Source: Methanobrevibacter sp. | GTDB taxonomy: Archaea > Methanobacteriota > Methanobacteria > Methanobacteriales > Methanobacteriaceae | DNA: 6,653 nt | Reading direction: 5' to 3' | NCBI GenBank assembly: GCA_017404125.1 | Contig: JAFRCZ010000036.1 | Span: 1 to 6,653 of the forward strand | Shown here: positions 1 through 5,569 of the stretch, one piece after another | Layout: each line of letters begins with the position of its first letter | Numbering within the stretch: the first letter of the stretch is position 1 | The notes under the pieces: generated by a model | What the model was told of the DNA's origin: nothing | Database searches by the model: none | What the model saw: the letters and a program-made list of their open reading frames with translations, nothing else | Translations under genes and position numbers: made by a program

Positions 1-2
1 AA

Positions 3-9
3 ATCACCT
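3..9 (-). promoter_or_regulatory. Ribosome-binding site of a gene starting left of the window
   Basis: Read on the minus strand, the first ten bases are TAGGTGATTT. AGGTGAT is a near-perfect complement to the archaeal 16S rRNA 3' end and closely resembles the GAGGTGAT in front of the gene at 318-692. Only about two bases remain before the window edge, so the start codon would lie just outside. The inference is that bases 10-317 are the upstream region of that unseen minus-strand gene as well as the downstream region of the DUF5518-like gene. A TATA-like TTTATAAA lies at about 107-114 on the minus strand, but would imply a leader of some 80 bases. Confidence 0.5.
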
Positions 10-178
10 AAAACTTTAAAATTTTATTAATTATCAAAAAATTTTTTTTATTCAATTTTCTTATTAAATTTTTATTTTTCATATAATTTAAAGTTTAATA
101 TTTTTAATTTATAAATAGCTATTTAAAATTAGTGATAAAGTGAAAGATGATTAAAAAGTAAATAAAAAGTTAAAATAA
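10..178. other. AT-rich gene-free spacer, left part
   Basis: No open reading frame of useful length is present on either strand. The part at 38-110 is T-rich on the plus strand, with runs of up to eight T. The part at 126-178 is A-rich and looks like an irregular lead-in to the tandem repeats that follow, sharing the phrases GATTAAAAA and AAATAAAAAG. A 14-bp perfect palindrome, TAAATAGCTATTTA, sits at 112-125, which is not surprising in DNA this AT-rich. The region probably holds the promoter of the minus-strand gene to the left, but no box is clear enough to call. Confidence 0.6.
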
Positions 179-306
179 AAAATAAAAAGAAGGATTAAAA
201 ATTAAAATAGAAAATAAAAATAAAGATTAAAAATTAAAATAGAAAATAAAAAGAAGGATTAAAAATTAAAATAGAAAATAAAAATAAAGATTAAAAATTA
301 AAATTT
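179..306. repeat. Four tandem 32-bp A-rich repeats in A-B-A-B order
   Basis: Four head-to-tail units lie at 179-210, 211-242, 243-274 and 275-306. Types A and B differ at only two positions of 32: at unit position 11 (G in A, T in B) and position 14 (G in A, A in B). Unit 3 equals unit 1. Unit 4 equals unit 2 except for its last two bases, so the array is also a 64-bp block duplicated once. The array starts 11 bases past the stop of the minus-strand gene ending at 318. On that strand it reads as repeated T4 and T5 tracts, so it is probably transcribed into that gene's 3' end and could act as a series of oligo-T terminators. The period is close to three DNA helical turns, so the A-tracts recur in phase and may bend the DNA. 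Confidence 0.93.
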
Positions 307-317
307 AAAAATTAATT

Positions 318-692
318 TTAATCTTTTTGTTTAGTTAAGGCTCCACCAAGTGCACCAGTTATTCCCATAACTATCATATATTTGATAATGTTATAGACAA
401 TGACGAAGAAGCTTGAAATTCCAGATATGGTGAATCCGGTAAGTCCTCCAAGAGGCCCCATTAATGCGGTTCCACCAATGGTGACAAGCAGTACAAATAA
501 CAATGATGCTACAATTGTTCCGAATGCTCCTGCAAGTGCTGCGTTCCACATTCCTCCAAGTATTCCTTCGTGAGCCATGTATCCGACTATGAATCCCACG
601 ATTAAAAGACCCCAGAATTCATAATGTCCAAAGAATAAATAAACGACTAATGTCAATAAAAACCCTAAAATTACGGAGTTCATTTTAGCCAT
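318..692 (-). CDS. Small Gly-rich multi-pass membrane protein, DUF5518-like
   Basis: This is a 124-residue integral membrane protein of unknown function. The hydrophobic stretches fall at about residues 4-21, 26-40, 56-79 and 86-119 (numbered from the start used here). They are rich in Gly and Ala with repeated small-xxx-small spacing, as in tightly packed helices. The pattern VGYMAHEGILGGMWNAALAG, where a membrane helix leads into a short loop and a Gly/Ala-rich helix, resembles the archaeal DUF5518 family, though this is recognition by eye. It ends in a short charged tail, TKQKD. Three in-frame ATGs lie at 695, 692 and 683. The Shine-Dalgarno site GAGGTGAT at 696-703 abuts the first, so the second is preferred because it leaves seven bases between GAGG and the start. 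The gene is transcribed alone from its own promoter at about 733-754, downstream of the Lhr gene on the same strand. No catalytic residues are visible. Confidence 0.75.
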   Translation of the reverse strand: MAKMNSVILGFLLTLVVYLFFGHYEFWGLLIVGFIVGYMAHEGILGGMWNAALAGAFGTIVASLLFVLLVTIGGTALMGPLGGLTGFTISGISSFFVIVYNIIKYMIVMGITGALGGALTKQKD

Positions 693-695
693 CAT

Positions 696-703
696 ATCAC
701 CTC
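696..703 (-). promoter_or_regulatory. Strong Shine-Dalgarno site that decides the start of the DUF5518-like gene
   Basis: GAGGTGAT on the minus strand is complementary to eight bases of the archaeal 16S rRNA 3' end. It touches the ATG at 695 with no spacer and lies three bases from the ATG at 692. Normal spacing favours the ATG at 692, so the doubled Met in the longer reading is probably not translated. Confidence 0.8.
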
Positions 704-732
704 ATATTACATTAAATTTTTTACAGATTTAT

Positions 733-762
733 TATTTAAAATCTCATATTTAAACTTTTTGT
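733..762 (-). promoter_or_regulatory. Promoter of the DUF5518-like gene: TATA box with BRE-like flank
   Basis: On the minus strand TTTAAATA occurs at 747-754, directly preceded by the purine-rich AACAAAAAG (755-763), which fits a TFB recognition element. Transcription would start near 722-726, giving a leader of about 30 bases that contains the GAGGTGAT site. A second TTTAAATA lies at 733-740 but has a poorer flank and would leave a very short leader. The first is the better candidate. The call rests on consensus and spacing only. Confidence 0.45.
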
Positions 763-775
763 TTTTTAGATTTTT

Positions 776-810
776 AAAAGTCTCAAATCCTTTTGATTTA
801 GAAGACTCTT
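776..810 (-). terminator. Hairpin plus T-tract after the Lhr helicase gene
   Basis: Fourteen bases beyond the helicase stop, the minus strand can fold into an outer stem pairing 803-810 with 776-783 (eight pairs, one of them G-T) and an inner stem pairing AAATC/GATTT (795-799 with 785-789). A small asymmetric internal loop separates the stems, and the apical loop has five bases. The 3' arm runs into TTTT and an AT-only stretch. This suggests 3'-end formation or transcript protection for the helicase. It also separates that transcript from the next gene's promoter, which begins a few bases further on. Confidence 0.5.
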
Positions 811-823
811 TGTATGAACTGGA

Positions 824-3424
824 TTAATAGTAATCATTATCCATTTGCTCTTTTATTTTTTCTATAACTGCCCTATGCATTCTTTTGGTAAATTCAGACT
901 TATCATTTTGCTTTAAGACTTCCAAGTATCCTTGTGAGACAAGATTAAAAGCAAATGGGCTTGGAATGATTGTATTTATTGTCTTGATTTCCATCTCTCC
1001 ACTATGGATCCATGAAATGACTCTCTTTGCATTCTTTATATCCATATAATCTTCTGTGGCTTCCCTTCTGGATTCCTTAAGTATTGGGAAATTATTGTCC
1101 ATTTCCTGAATGTATTTGAGCAATATTTTTCCCCTGACCTGCTGTCTTCCTACAGACTTTTCATGGCCTTTATACCTTCTTAAAGTCATTAGGGATCTTC
1201 CGGCGCAATGCCTGAATCTGCTTGCCAATGTTTCGGTCTTATCAAGAGACCTTATTAAAATGTTTTCAAAGTTATTTGGAGTCAATCTTTTCAATGCTTC
1301 CAATGCTCCCATCTTTCCATCTGAACTTAAATAAAATCCATTGTCTGTAATTGAAATTGTTATGTTTCTTTTGTTTCTATCGCTTGCTACATAAGCTACA
1401 GCTCTTGCAATTGCATCATTTGTCTTTCTTCCGAATAGGCTATGGAAAACAACGAATTTTCGCCCTCCAAATCCAGTATAATACTCAACAAGCAGCTTCT
1501 GCTTATGGGGTATCTGAGCATATAGGAACTGTTCGTTAAAGTATTCATAAATGGAATTTGCTGCAAATTCATCAACATAAAGGTATTCATGAAGGAATTC
1601 CATTATCTCTTCTTTAGATCTTCCATACTGGAACTTGCTTTCAAGGATGTATCTGAACCTTTGAATGTCCACTGCAAGGTCAAATGCTAAAGGCAATTGC
1701 TCTGAATACCATGAAGGAATTGTTGGGGGGCCTGATGCTGGTGAAACGTTAATGGTCATTCCCTTTCCATAATTGAATTTATATGTCCTTCCTCCAAGAA
1801 CAAAGCTGTCTCCTTTTTTAAGCTTTTCCATAAAGTCCTCTTCAACTCTACCAATCACTTCCCCATCACATTTTACAGCAACTGAAGAGTGGTCTGGAAT
1901 GGTTCCAATATTTGTTGAATAAAGCATTCTTGCTAATTTTCCCCTTTTTCCGAAGGTGTTTTCCTTATAGTCAATCCAGATTTTCGCATAGACATAGCGG
2001 TCTTCAAGCTCTACGTATTCTCCTGCCAAATAGCTTAATACATCTTCGTAGTCGTCTCTTTCCAAATCTTTGTAGCAATAGCTTTTTCGTATTACATCAT
2101 AGGCATAGTCAATATCCCATGGATTTTCAATTCCCATACCATAGATATGTTGTGCAAGCACATCCAAGCAGTCTTTAGGAATCTTTATATTGTCTATTTT
2201 TCCCTCTTTTGCATTTTTTAAGAGCACTGAACATTCTACAAGCTCATCTCTATCTGTGACGATTATCCTTCCCTTTGACTTTTCATGCAATCTATGTCCG
2301 CTTCTTCCTATTCTCTGCAATGCTCTTGAAACTGATTTAGGAGAGTTAATTAGTATTACAAGGTCAATATAACCGATATCTATTCCAAGTTCAAGAGAAG
2401 TGGATGAAACAACAACCTTAAGTTCCCCTTTCTTTAGCTTTTCCTCTGTTCTCAATCGGGATTCTTTTGAGAGTGAAGAGTGGTGTGCCATAATGTTATT
2501 GTTATTGAAATGCTCTCCATACAACTTTTTAAGGTTGTAAACGTATCTTTCTGTAGCGCTACGGGTATTTGTAAAGATTAATGTTGTCTTATGTTCCATA
2601 GCCAAGTCATCGATTAGGGCATAGGTTGCCATTCTCGTATCTTCATCGTCAGCTATTACGATATCATCAACTGGAGAGATGACTTCAATATCAAGTTCTT
2701 TCAAGTAATCTATGTCAACTAGAATGCAATCTCTCTCAACACCATATTCATAGCCAACAAGGAATTTGGCAACTTCTTCAAGAGGGCTGACTGTAGCAGA
2801 GAGCCCAATTCTTGTATATCCTCCAATCAAGTGCTGCAACCTCTCTAGAGATAAGCTTAAATGAACTCCCCTTTTATTCTCAGCCAATGAATGGATTTCA
2901 TCAACGATTACATACTTTACATGTGATAGCTTTTCTCTAAATTTAGGTGCAACAAGCAATATTGATAATGTTTCAGGAGTTGTAATCAATATATGGGGTG
3001 GAGATTTCAGCATTTTTGTTCTTTGATATTGGCTTGTATCCCCGGTTCTTACAGCTTTTCTAATACCTAATGGCTTTTTAGCAATTTTTTCTATTTCCTT
3101 AAGTGGCTGGTCTAAATTTCTTTCAATGTCATTATCCAATGCCTTAAGGGGAGATATGTAAATGCAATAAACCTTATCCTCAAGTTCGCCTTTATCTGCA
3201 AGAGTTGTCAATTCATTTATAACTGATAAAAATGCAGTTAGTGTCTTCCCAGAACCGGTTGGTGATGAAACAAGTATGTTATTTCCCTTATGGATTTCAG
3301 GAATCGCTTGTTTTTGTGCAGGTGTAAAGTCCTCAAAGTTATTCTCAAACCATTCCTTAACATATGGGTGGAGATTTTTATAAATCTCACTTTTTGAATA
3401 ACTTTTTGTCTGTTTTTTTATCAT
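824..3424 (-). CDS. lhr: Lhr-family superfamily 2 ATP-dependent helicase
   Basis: This is a complete 866-residue archaeal Lhr helicase, an ATP-driven 3'-to-5' nucleic acid translocase linked to DNA repair and RNA metabolism. All SF2 core motifs are intact: FTPAQ with its Gln at 37, Walker [10 protein letters not shown] 53-61, SPLKAL 91-96, TTPETL 148-153, DEIH 175-178, SAT 209-211, IFTNTR 283-288, [11 protein letters not shown] 341-351 and QRIGRSGHR 370-378. The rest matches the Lhr core: a winged-helix region beginning near [13 protein letters not shown] (418-430), a beta-barrel-like part at about 480-570, and the DEAD/H-associated domain at about 635-840 with [23 protein letters not shown] and PSPFAFNLV. 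The large extra C-terminal extension of E. coli Lhr is absent, as is usual in archaea; which archaeal subgroup it belongs to cannot be settled here. No other Met precedes motif I. There is no clear Shine-Dalgarno site, and ATATAA at 3451-3456 lies about 29 bases upstream of the start, so the message may be leaderless or nearly so. Confidence 0.96.
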   Translation of the reverse strand: MIKKQTKSYSKSEIYKNLHPYVKEWFENNFEDFTPAQKQAIPEIHKGNNILVSSPTGSGKTLTAFLSVINELTTLADKGELEDKVYCIYISPLKALDNDIERNLDQPLKEIEKIAKKPLGIRKAVRTGDTSQYQRTKMLKSPPHILITTPETLSILLVAPKFREKLSHVKYVIVDEIHSLAENKRGVHLSLSLERLQHLIGGYTRIGLSATVSPLEEVAKFLVGYEYGVERDCILVDIDYLKELDIEVISPVDDIVIADDEDTRMATYALIDDLAMEHKTTLIFTNTRSATERYVYNLKKLYGEHFNNNNIMAHHSSLSKESRLRTEEKLKKGELKVVVSSTSLELGIDIGYIDLVILINSPKSVSRALQRIGRSGHRLHEKSKGRIIVTDRDELVECSVLLKNAKEGKIDNIKIPKDCLDVLAQHIYGMGIENPWDIDYAYDVIRKSYCYKDLERDDYEDVLSYLAGEYVELEDRYVYAKIWIDYKENTFGKRGKLARMLYSTNIGTIPDHSSVAVKCDGEVIGRVEEDFMEKLKKGDSFVLGGRTYKFNYGKGMTINVSPASGPPTIPSWYSEQLPLAFDLAVDIQRFRYILESKFQYGRSKEEIMEFLHEYLYVDEFAANSIYEYFNEQFLYAQIPHKQKLLVEYYTGFGGRKFVVFHSLFGRKTNDAIARAVAYVASDRNKRNITISITDNGFYLSSDGKMGALEALKRLTPNNFENILIRSLDKTETLASRFRHCAGRSLMTLRRYKGHEKSVGRQQVRGKILLKYIQEMDNNFPILKESRREATEDYMDIKNAKRVISWIHSGEMEIKTINTIIPSPFAFNLVSQGYLEVLKQNDKSEFTKRMHRAVIEKIKEQMDNDYY

Positions 3425-3450
3425 GTTATCAAGTCTTTAATTTTTGGCGA

Positions 3451-3469
3451 TTATATCTTATTTTAAATA
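3451..3469 (-). promoter_or_regulatory. Candidate promoter of the Lhr gene
   Basis: Two TATA-like boxes occur on the minus strand: ATATAA at 3451-3456 (within AAGATATAATC) and TATTTAAA at 3462-3469. The nearer box would place the transcript start within a few bases of the ATG at 3424, giving a leaderless message, which fits the missing Shine-Dalgarno site. The farther box would give a leader of about 16 bases. AT-rich surroundings make chance matches likely. Confidence 0.3.
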
Positions 3470-3510
3470 GTTTATTATATGTTATACTTATTGTTTTATT
3501 AATTAATTAT

Positions 3511-3548
3511 ATTATAGTTTAGTTTGTAGATTAATTATAGTTTAGTTT
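3511..3548. repeat. Direct repeat ATTATAGTTTAGTTT in the divergent spacer
   Basis: A perfect 15-bp direct repeat occurs at 3511-3525 and 3534-3548, offset by 23 bp, slightly over two helical turns. Shorter relatives lie on either side: TAGTTTA at 3468-3474, TAGTTTTA at 3572-3579 and TTTAGTTTAAG at 3604-3614. The repeats lie midway between the two divergent genes, where a regulator could act on both. Whether they are operator sites or drift of AT-rich DNA cannot be told from one sequence. Confidence 0.6.
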
Positions 3549-3665
3549 TTTATCCAAATTAATTTAAATAATAGTTTTAACTTAAATATTATTAAAATTA
3601 AAATTTAGTTTAAGAAATTAAAATTTTAAGATTTTTCATATAATTTTATATTGATTATATTTTAT

Positions 3666-3670
3666 GAGGA
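3666..3670 (+). promoter_or_regulatory. Shine-Dalgarno site of the HEAT-repeat gene
   Basis: GAGGA lies six bases before the ATG at 3677, a normal distance, and supports that start over the internal Met at residue 7. Possible TATA boxes on the plus strand are TTTAAATA at 3562-3569, which would give a leader of about 85 bases, and CATATAAT at 3637-3644, which would leave almost no leader. Neither is decisive. Confidence 0.7.
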
Positions 3671-3676
3671 CTTATT

Positions 3677-4528
3677 ATGGTTGGAAATTTATCAATGGAA
3701 GAAGCTATTGAAGCATTAAAGGATGAAGATGTAGCTACTAGAAAATTAGCTATTGAAAGTTTGGAAAAGGTAAACGATGATGCAATTATCGATCCATTAA
3801 TCGTAGCCACTACTGATGAAAATGCACAGGTACGTTTTAAGGCTGCAGAACTCTTAGGAAACATGGGAGATGTGGCTGTAGATAGATTGATTGAAGAATT
3901 CACTAAAGCTGAAGGAAAGGATAAAAGGTTCTTGGCTTTTGCACTTAAGGAAACTGAAGATAAAAAGGTTATTCCTTATTTTGTTGAAGCGATTGATGAT
4001 GAGGATTTTGGTGTTCGGAAAGTTGCTGTTAGGGCTTTAGGAGAACTTCAAGCTGAAGATGAATTGGACAGCATTGCAAAATGTCTTGAAGATGAGGATT
4101 GGGGTGTAAAATTAGCTGCAATTCAGGCTTTAGGTGATTTGGCAAGTGATGAATCCATTAAATTAATTAAACAGGCAAGAAAGAGTGAAGATGATAAGGA
4201 CTTTAAGAAATCCTGCAATAAGGCAATCAAGAAAGCTGAAAAAAGGAAAAAGGCTAAAGCTGCAGGCAAAGCTATTGTAAAAGTCATTCCAATGAGCACC
4301 ATTAAGGAAATGGAAGAGGCAAATCTTAAAAAAGCCATTAAGGAATATGAAAGATATGTTGAATCAAAACAGCCTAAAGATGCAGCATATAAAAGATTAT
4401 GTGTTCTTTATAGAAAGGAAAATGACTATGACAATGAAGTGAGAGTCTTGGAAACAGCATGTGAAGTATTTGCTGGCAATGATAAAAAATTAGCTTACTT
4501 TGAAAAAAGATTAGCAAAATTAAAATAA
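3677..4528 (+). CDS. HEAT-repeat protein with TPR-like C-terminal region
   Basis: This is a 283-residue soluble, all-helical protein, probably a cytoplasmic protein-binding scaffold. No signal peptide or membrane segment is seen. Residues about 8-186 form five to six HEAT (PBS-lyase-type) repeats of about 30 residues, starting near 8, 37, 66 (degenerate), 97, 128 and 159. The best two, DDEDFGVRKVAVRALGEL and EDEDWGVKLAAIQALGDL, are spaced exactly 31 residues apart and remain recognisably similar in the DNA. A strongly basic Lys/Ala stretch follows at 182-203. Residues 214-283 hold two helix pairs resembling tetratricopeptide repeats, with AAYKRLCVLYRKENDYDNEV as the clearest part. PBS-lyase-like HEAT repeats occur in phycobilin lyases, but nothing here suggests bilin chemistry, and such repeats are widespread adaptors in methanogens. 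It is transcribed divergently from lhr and converges on the amidase gene. The start is supported by GAGGA at 3666-3670. The binding partner is unknown. Confidence 0.9.
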   Translation: MVGNLSMEEAIEALKDEDVATRKLAIESLEKVNDDAIIDPLIVATTDENAQVRFKAAELLGNMGDVAVDRLIEEFTKAEGKDKRFLAFALKETEDKKVIPYFVEAIDDEDFGVRKVAVRALGELQAEDELDSIAKCLEDEDWGVKLAAIQALGDLASDESIKLIKQARKSEDDKDFKKSCNKAIKKAEKRKKAKAAGKAIVKVIPMSTIKEMEEANLKKAIKEYERYVESKQPKDAAYKRLCVLYRKENDYDNEVRVLETACEVFAGNDKKLAYFEKRLAKLK

Positions 4529-4538
4529 ATATTCATCT

Positions 4539-4567
4539 TTCATGAAATCTCATGTTGATTTCATGAA
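4539..4567. terminator. Bidirectional hairpin terminator between convergent genes
   Basis: A perfect 11-bp inverted repeat, TTCATGAAATC at 4539-4549 and GATTTCATGAA at 4557-4567, encloses a seven-base loop (TCATGTT). It sits in the middle of the 52-bp gap between the stops of two convergent genes. On the plus strand it is followed by a strongly T-rich run at 4568-4596, a good terminator for the HEAT-repeat gene, though the T-run extends into the amidase stop. On the minus strand the tail beyond the stem is less T-rich, but T4 tracts appear further on. The left arm contains the palindrome TTTCATGAAA at 4538-4547. Confidence 0.75.
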
Positions 4568-4580
4568 TTGATTTTATTTT

Positions 4581-5432
4581 TTATATTTTATTTTCTTTTA
4601 TTCCGTATAAATCGGTTCTTCTATTTTTTAAAACAGGAATCTCTTCTCTAATTCTTTTTATTTCATCCAAATCTATTTTAACTGTTTTTAAATCTTCATC
4701 AAAGCCCAATTCTTCAATTACTTCTCCCCAAGGATTAACAGCTATTGAATGTCCATAAGAATTATAACTTGCATCTTTATCAAGTGCTGGAGCCACTCCA
4801 ATTGTGTAAACTTGATTGTCTAAAGCTCTAGATCTAAATAGAAGCTGCCAATGTGCAGGACCAGTTGTCAAATTGAAAGCTCCTGGGAAAATTAATATTT
4901 CCGCACCATTTAATGCCATTATTCTTGATAATTCTACAAACCTTATGTCATAGCAGATTCCAATTCCTATTGTAGCCAAATTGGTTTTTATCACTGTAAA
5001 ATCATTTCCTGCACTTAAGGTATCTGATTCCTTAAAATAGATTTTTCCTTTGACATCAATGTCAAAGAGATGCATTTTTCTGTGTTTTCCCACTAATTTT
5101 CCATTATTTTCAAAGAAAACTGCAGTATTGTATATTGATCCAGTACCCTTTTCATTATTTCTCTCAAGTTCAGGAATGGATCCTGCTAAAACATGAATAT
5201 TTTCTTCTTTTGCAATATTTGAAATTTCTTTAAGAGTTTTGCTATCAGATAATTCTTCTGCATATTCAATAAATTTCTCATTTTCATAGGGACAGTTAAA
5301 CATTTCTGGAAGAACAGCTAAATCGGCTCCTTGCCTTTTGGATTCCTTAATCATTTGAATGGCTTTTTCTATATTCTTTTCCTTATTGTCTACAACATTC
5401 ATTTGACAAAGAGCTATTTTAATTAAATTCAT
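4581..5432 (-). CDS. Nit2-like omega-amidase, nitrilase (carbon-nitrogen hydrolase) superfamily
   Basis: This is a 283-residue cytoplasmic hydrolase. The Glu-Lys-Cys triad is complete: Glu43 in LPEMFNCPY, Lys119 in HRKMHLFDID and Cys160 in GIGICYDIRF. The match to omega-amidase (Nit2) goes well beyond the superfamily: HLFDIDVKGKIYFKESDTLS, FPGAFNLTTGPAHW (182-195), SRALDNQVY (201-209), VNPWGEV (232-238) and the end IPVLKNRRTDLYG all have close counterparts in mammalian Nit2, which is nearly the same length. That enzyme hydrolyses alpha-ketoglutaramate and alpha-ketosuccinamate to 2-oxoglutarate or oxaloacetate plus ammonia, salvaging the keto-amides left by glutamine and asparagine transaminases. 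The same substrates are inferred here; a related amidase role cannot be excluded. The start is supported by GAGG at 5440-5443, seven bases upstream. A weak TATA candidate, TTTAAAAA, lies at 5482-5489 on the minus strand. It follows the zinc-ribbon gene on the same strand after a T-rich 137-bp gap, so it is probably transcribed separately. Confidence 0.93.
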   Translation of the reverse strand: MNLIKIALCQMNVVDNKEKNIEKAIQMIKESKRQGADLAVLPEMFNCPYENEKFIEYAEELSDSKTLKEISNIAKEENIHVLAGSIPELERNNEKGTGSIYNTAVFFENNGKLVGKHRKMHLFDIDVKGKIYFKESDTLSAGNDFTVIKTNLATIGIGICYDIRFVELSRIMALNGAEILIFPGAFNLTTGPAHWQLLFRSRALDNQVYTIGVAPALDKDASYNSYGHSIAVNPWGEVIEELGFDEDLKTVKIDLDEIKRIREEIPVLKNRRTDLYGIKENKI

Positions 5433-5439
5433 GTTTTTG

Positions 5440-5443
5440 CCTC
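5440..5443 (-). promoter_or_regulatory. Shine-Dalgarno site of the omega-amidase gene
   Basis: GAGG, within CGAGGCAAAAAC on the minus strand, lies seven bases before the ATG at 5432. This is ideal spacing and confirms the start. Confidence 0.75.
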
Positions 5444-5454
5444 GAAAGTTTGTT

Positions 5455-5568
5455 ATTATAAAAATAAAAAATAGGATAAATTTTTAAAATTAGAAAAAAT
5501 TAAAAAAAGAAAAATAAAAAATAATATTTTCATGTGGAAGTTAAAAAATAAAAAATTAATAGATTAGT
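5455..5568 (-). terminator. Oligo-T terminator region after the zinc-ribbon gene
   Basis: Read on the minus strand from the stop at 5570, this stretch is a succession of T5 to T7 tracts separated by A or AT, broken only by CTTCCACATG at about 5531-5540. No stable hairpin is evident. Archaeal RNA polymerase terminates at consecutive oligo-T tracts, so this is a likely termination zone for the upstream gene. It also overlaps the region that must hold the amidase promoter. Confidence 0.5.
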
Positions 5569-5569
5569 T

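Noticed and set aside
112..125. Perfect 14-bp palindrome TAAATAGCTATTTA
   Set aside because: In about 300 bases of such AT-rich DNA a palindrome of this length is not unlikely by chance, and nothing nearby ties it to a promoter.
147..161. Tiny open frame ATG ATT AAA AAG TAA, recalling the helicase N-terminus MIKK
   Set aside because: It is four codons long, has no ribosome-binding site and stops at once. The likeness is expected in A-rich DNA and is not evidence of a gene remnant.
179..306. CRISPR array
   Set aside because: The 32-bp units are directly abutting with no unique spacers, are almost pure A/T, and have no cas genes nearby.
1396..1590. 64-codon minus-strand frame inside the helicase gene
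   Set aside because: It is an out-of-frame shadow of the intact helicase, with no ribosome-binding site and no recognisable protein pattern.
1110..2372. Several plus-strand frames of 60-88 codons antisense to the helicase
   Set aside because: Their Phe-, Leu- and Ser-rich composition is that of the complement of a Lys/Glu-rich gene. No start signals or domains are seen.
318..3424. Helicase plus small membrane protein as a defence system
   Set aside because: The helicase is a housekeeping-type Lhr with canonical domains. The membrane protein has its own promoter behind a terminator-like hairpin, and no nuclease, protease or other effector accompanies them.
3677..4250. Phycobilin lyase function suggested by PBS-lyase-type HEAT repeats
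   Set aside because: The repeat name reflects its discovery context. No phycobiliprotein or bilin genes are near, and such repeats are generic binding modules in archaea.
3655..4338. Minus-strand frames antisense to the HEAT-repeat gene, one with hydrophobic runs that look like membrane helices
   Set aside because: The hydrophobicity is the complement of Lys/Glu/Ala codons in the real gene. No ribosome-binding site or family resemblance is present.
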